Shown here: in pieces, positions 10,871 through 13,172 of the stretch | Position numbering within the stretch: position 1 is the first letter of the stretch | Layout of the letters: each line of letters opens with the position of its first letter | Assembly (NCBI GenBank): GCA_012026715.1 | Contig: VEPB01000241.1 | Span: 1-13,172 of the forward strand | Reading direction: 5' to 3' | DNA length: 13,172 nucleotides | From: Methylococcaceae bacterium | GTDB taxonomy: Bacteria > Pseudomonadota > Gammaproteobacteria > Methylococcales > Methylococcaceae | Notes under the pieces: model-generated | Told to the model about the DNA's origin: nothing | The model's input: only the letters and a program-made list of their open reading frames with translations | The model's database searches: none | Made by a program: the position numbers and the translations under genes

Positions 10871-13172
10871 ATGAACTTACTAACTAAAACTACGGGCCTG
10901 ACCAAGATATTAGGGCTGATCTCTATTATTTCTCTGGTTCCGGCACACGCATTTGCAAACGCTTTGGAAGCGATTGCTGGTGATATGCAGCCGGTTAATG
11001 ACGCTGCTCCCCATGGTGTTCCCAGCGCTAATGCTTCGGAAATAGTGGCCGGGAACAATCCACCCGATGGATGGCGAGCCATGACCGCAGCGGGTCAGCT
11101 CTATCGGGATGCAAGCGATAGTGCCGACAAGAACACCAGAATCGAATTTAGAAACATGGAAGCCTATGTCTTAAGCAAATCGACGATGACTTGGAGCATA
11201 ACGCAGGGTTCCGTGTCAATCAGAGGCAAGACCTGGAACGAGGCCGGTGAGGGTCGTTCCGCGCTACCGAAGTTCAGAAATTCTGGCGATGGGGCGGTGT
11301 CCGTCAAACTTGCACATGGGCGCACCCTGAGGTTTTTCCCGAAAACCAGCAGAGGCTCTATAGAGTCGACGGATATTGCCGGCGTTTTTACCACTGTCCA
11401 GGCGCGGTTGATCGTCGATAAATCTGAAAAGTCAGATGATCGCTCCTCTGCCAAATACGTTATAAGCATGGGTGGAGATTACTGGAAAAGCGTTACTGCA
11501 CGTCGGGTCGGCGATGGTGTCAATAGCGCAAAAATCGGATCCGGTAGATATAAATACGTTACCGAAGAATGGCAGGATTTTAATTTCACGACGCTGACGC
11601 CCGATCAGCTCGCGGCTAATCCTCCTCCGATGTTCGACTCAACGTCGACCGATACGAAGACGCCTGCTCCCAAGCCGAAACCGAAACCGGTGTCGACCCC
11701 GACTCCTGTCGGAGCGGTTGCTACGCAAACCACAACGACGGTCGCGAAGCCGGATGTCGTGGTAACCTCGCTGACCTACGCGAACGGGATGTTCACCGCG
11801 GTCGTGAAGAATCAGGGCACTGCCGCTACGCCGGCATCCGCCTATATCGGGGTTTCTTACTACGTCGACAACGTTAAACGGACATGGGGATTGGTCAAAA
11901 CATCCCTGGCGGCTGGTGCCAGCGTAACGGTTAGCACCTACGGCGGGAAATATGTGATTCCCGCCGGCACACACACGATTGCCGCGTTGGCCGATGACCT
12001 GAATCTTTTTTCGGAGTCCAACGAAAGCAACAACCGGCTCTCGCAGAGTTTGACGGTTGCGGGAACTGCTGCGCCCACCCCCGCTCCAGTGACCGCAGAG
12101 CCACCGGCGGCGGCAAAATCGGATGTCGTCGTGACCTCCCTGTCGTACGCAAACGGTACCTTTACTGCGGTCGTAAAGAATCAGGGCACGGCGGCTACCC
12201 CGGCCACTACCTATATCGGGGTCGCCTATTATGTTGACGACGTCAAGCGGACCTGGGGGCTGGTAAACACCTCGATTGCAGCGGGCGCCTCAATAACGGT
12301 GAAGACCAATGGGGGGCTGTTCGCAATTTCCTCCGGCACGCACACGATTGGAGCGCTGGCGGACGACCTGGATCTGATTGCGGAATCGAACGAAAGCAAC
12401 AACCGGCTTAATCAGTCGCTGACGGTCGGAACCGGAACAACCACGACGCCAGTCACGTCCACGACGCAAACTACGACGACGACGGTCCCAACATCCAATG
12501 TCGTCGCCGCAACCCCAACGATACAGAGTATCCTGGCTAACATGGGTCCGTCCGATTCAAAAGGACACGGTATTGAAGACTGGCCGGTATCGGCGAGCGC
12601 AATTGTCGAGTATTCCCTGCCTCCCGGATACAGCGCTGGCATAGGCTGGGGCGCTCTTTACAGGGATTATACGGATAGCCAGGATACTAATACCCGAGTC
12701 GCACTTAAAGGATTGAGAGTTTACTTATTGGATACAAGCGGCCATTGGACACTGGTTTCGAGCCCTGCGGACTCCAAGATCCCGGGTGATCGTTGGCCGG
12801 AAGACTTCGGCGGCAGCCCAATCGGCAACGCAACGCGAGTGGAGTCGGACGGATCGCTGGCGCAAAAAATGGCCCATGGTTATTGTTGGCACTTCTTTGG
12901 CCAACGGGTTCCTGTAAATGGCAACATCGTGGGAATTCTCTCCATGGTTTCCGCCCGGTTGGTTGTGGATAATCCCAGCCTGCCTGACGATCGGGGCACG
13001 GCGAGATATGTTTTCGCCATGGGTGGGGATTGGTGGCGTACCGTGGGTGCGGGCTACCTCCCATTCAATAAAGACCCGGCGTTGACCAATGCAGCAGAGA
13101 TGGGATGGAGCAAATTAAAGCGCATTACCAACGACTGGCAGACGGTTACTTTCACCAACGTGCCGGCGGCGA
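10871..13172 (+). CDS. Large secreted protein, A-CARDB-CARDB-A architecture (3' end beyond window)
   Basis: The frame is open from ATG 10871 to the last base: 767 codons with no stop, truncated only by the window. AAGGTG (10856-10861) lies 9 bases before the ATG. Residues 1-27 are a signal peptide (Lys-containing start, hydrophobic 13-24, PAHA). Domain A1, about 32-244, is unrecognised. Residues 265-280 are a Pro/Lys linker. Two CARDB (cell-adhesion-related) domains follow at 295-396 and 418-519, each starting DVVVTSL and ending ESNESNNRL-x-QSLTV, 81 of 102 residues identical. A Thr-rich linker spans 520-546. Domain A2, about 551 to the end, is a diverged second copy of A1: LYRD-x2-DS-x-D-x-NTR, ARL-I/V-VD, DDR-x2-A-x-YV-x2-MGGD-Y/W-W and DW/EWQ-x4-FT are shared. 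Exported, probably extracellular or surface-bound; ligand unknown. The A domains use rare AGA, ATA and TTA codons more than the CARDB part or the left-hand genes, hinting at transfer. Confidence 0.92.
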   Translation, partial: MNLLTKTTGLTKILGLISIISLVPAHAFANALEAIAGDMQPVNDAAPHGVPSANASEIVAGNNPPDGWRAMTAAGQLYRDASDSADKNTRIEFRNMEAYVLSKSTMTWSITQGSVSIRGKTWNEAGEGRSALPKFRNSGDGAVSVKLAHGRTLRFFPKTSRGSIESTDIAGVFTTVQARLIVDKSEKSDDRSSAKYVISMGGDYWKSVTARRVGDGVNSAKIGSGRYKYVTEEWQDFNFTTLTPDQLAANPPPMFDSTSTDTKTPAPKPKPKPVSTPTPVGAVATQTTTTVAKPDVVVTSLTYANGMFTAVVKNQGTAATPASAYIGVSYYVDNVKRTWGLVKTSLAAGASVTVSTYGGKYVIPAGTHTIAALADDLNLFSESNESNNRLSQSLTVAGTAAPTPAPVTAEPPAAAKSDVVVTSLSYANGTFTAVVKNQGTAATPATTYIGVAYYVDDVKRTWGLVNTSIAAGASITVKTNGGLFAISSGTHTIGALADDLDLIAESNESNNRLNQSLTVGTGTTTTPVTSTTQTTTTTVPTSNVVAATPTIQSILANMGPSDSKGHGIEDWPVSASAIVEYSLPPGYSAGIGWGALYRDYTDSQDTNTRVALKGLRVYLLDTSGHWTLVSSPADSKIPGDRWPEDFGGSPIGNATRVESDGSLAQKMAHGYCWHFFGQRVPVNGNIVGILSMVSARLVVDNPSLPDDRGTARYVFAMGGDWWRTVGAGYLPFNKDPALTNAAEMGWSKLKRITNDWQTVTFTNVPAA
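11753..12427 (+). repeat. In-frame tandem duplication encoding the two CARDB domains
   Basis: The 306-bp segments 11753-12058 and 12122-12427 are equal in length, need no gaps to align and are offset by 369 bp. Stretches such as GTCGT-AAGAATCAGGGCAC and CTATATCGGGGT are preserved at DNA level, and TC-AACGAAAGCAACAACCGGCT is shared at the end. The protein copies differ at 21 of 102 positions, indicating a fairly recent duplication compared with the far more diverged A1/A2 pair. Confidence 0.9.

Noticed and set aside
11164..11469. Minus-strand frames (here and at 10705-11082, 11639-11974, 12412-12642, 12705-13064) within the long secreted-protein gene
   Set aside because: The plus strand is one continuous frame with signal peptide and repeated domains; these are antisense shadows.
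1..13172. CRISPR array, intact insertion sequence, or phage genes
   Set aside because: No regularly spaced repeat-spacer pattern, no terminal inverted repeats with an intact transposase, and no phage structural or integrase motifs were seen.

Overview
The window looks like a GC-rich gammaproteobacterial chromosome segment. The basis is the ThiE, FixJ-type regulator, exported Pcm and Lnt proteins and the high-GC codon use from 1 to about 9.5 kb; genus cannot be fixed from sequence reading alone. The left 9.5 kb is densely packed ordinary chromosome with eleven genes. The right 3.7 kb differs: a 1.36-kb stretch without a convincing protein gene, then one long secreted-protein gene that runs off the window end.

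Left block, minus strand (2124 down to 82): a tightly overlapping four-gene operon encodes two half-size YeeE/YedE membrane proteins (thiosulfate/sulfur-uptake type), a small lipoprotein and thiamine-phosphate synthase ThiE. All three junctions are 4-bp stop/start overlaps. The lipoprotein has Asp at +2 after the lipidated Cys, which in the E. coli rule predicts inner-membrane retention, beside the transporter halves. A good sigma-70-like promoter at 5-33 reads leftward out of the window.

Signalling block (2370-5166): an orphan FixJ/LuxR-type response regulator (plus) converges on, and overlaps at its 3' end, a gene whose N-terminal half is an IS5-type transposase N-terminal (DUF772-like) domain but which has no DDE catalytic domain and ends in an unrecognised C-terminal part. 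It has a strong ribosome binding site and looks domesticated rather than broken. Next is a cyclic-nucleotide-binding/coiled-coil/SpoIIE-type phosphatase.

Metabolic and envelope block (5381-9505): an exported protein-L-isoaspartate methyltransferase is coupled by a GTGA overlap to an APC amino-acid permease (plus). Facing it are apolipoprotein N-acyltransferase Lnt and a small exported carboxypeptidase-regulatory-like protein (minus).

Right block (9506-13172): the long gap holds a candidate sigma-54 promoter, three tandem 11-bp repeats that read CTTAAT-N5-CTTAAT-N5-CCTAAT on the minus strand (a PmrA/QseB-like box), a candidate folded RNA and a 10-bp perfect inverted repeat. From 10871 an uninterrupted reading frame of 767 codons continues past the window end. 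It encodes a secreted protein built A-CARDB-CARDB-A: two nearly identical CARDB adhesion domains (about 79 percent identical) between two diverged copies of a roughly 215-residue domain I do not recognise. This protein, the IS5-derived gene and the regulatory-looking gap are the most noteworthy items.
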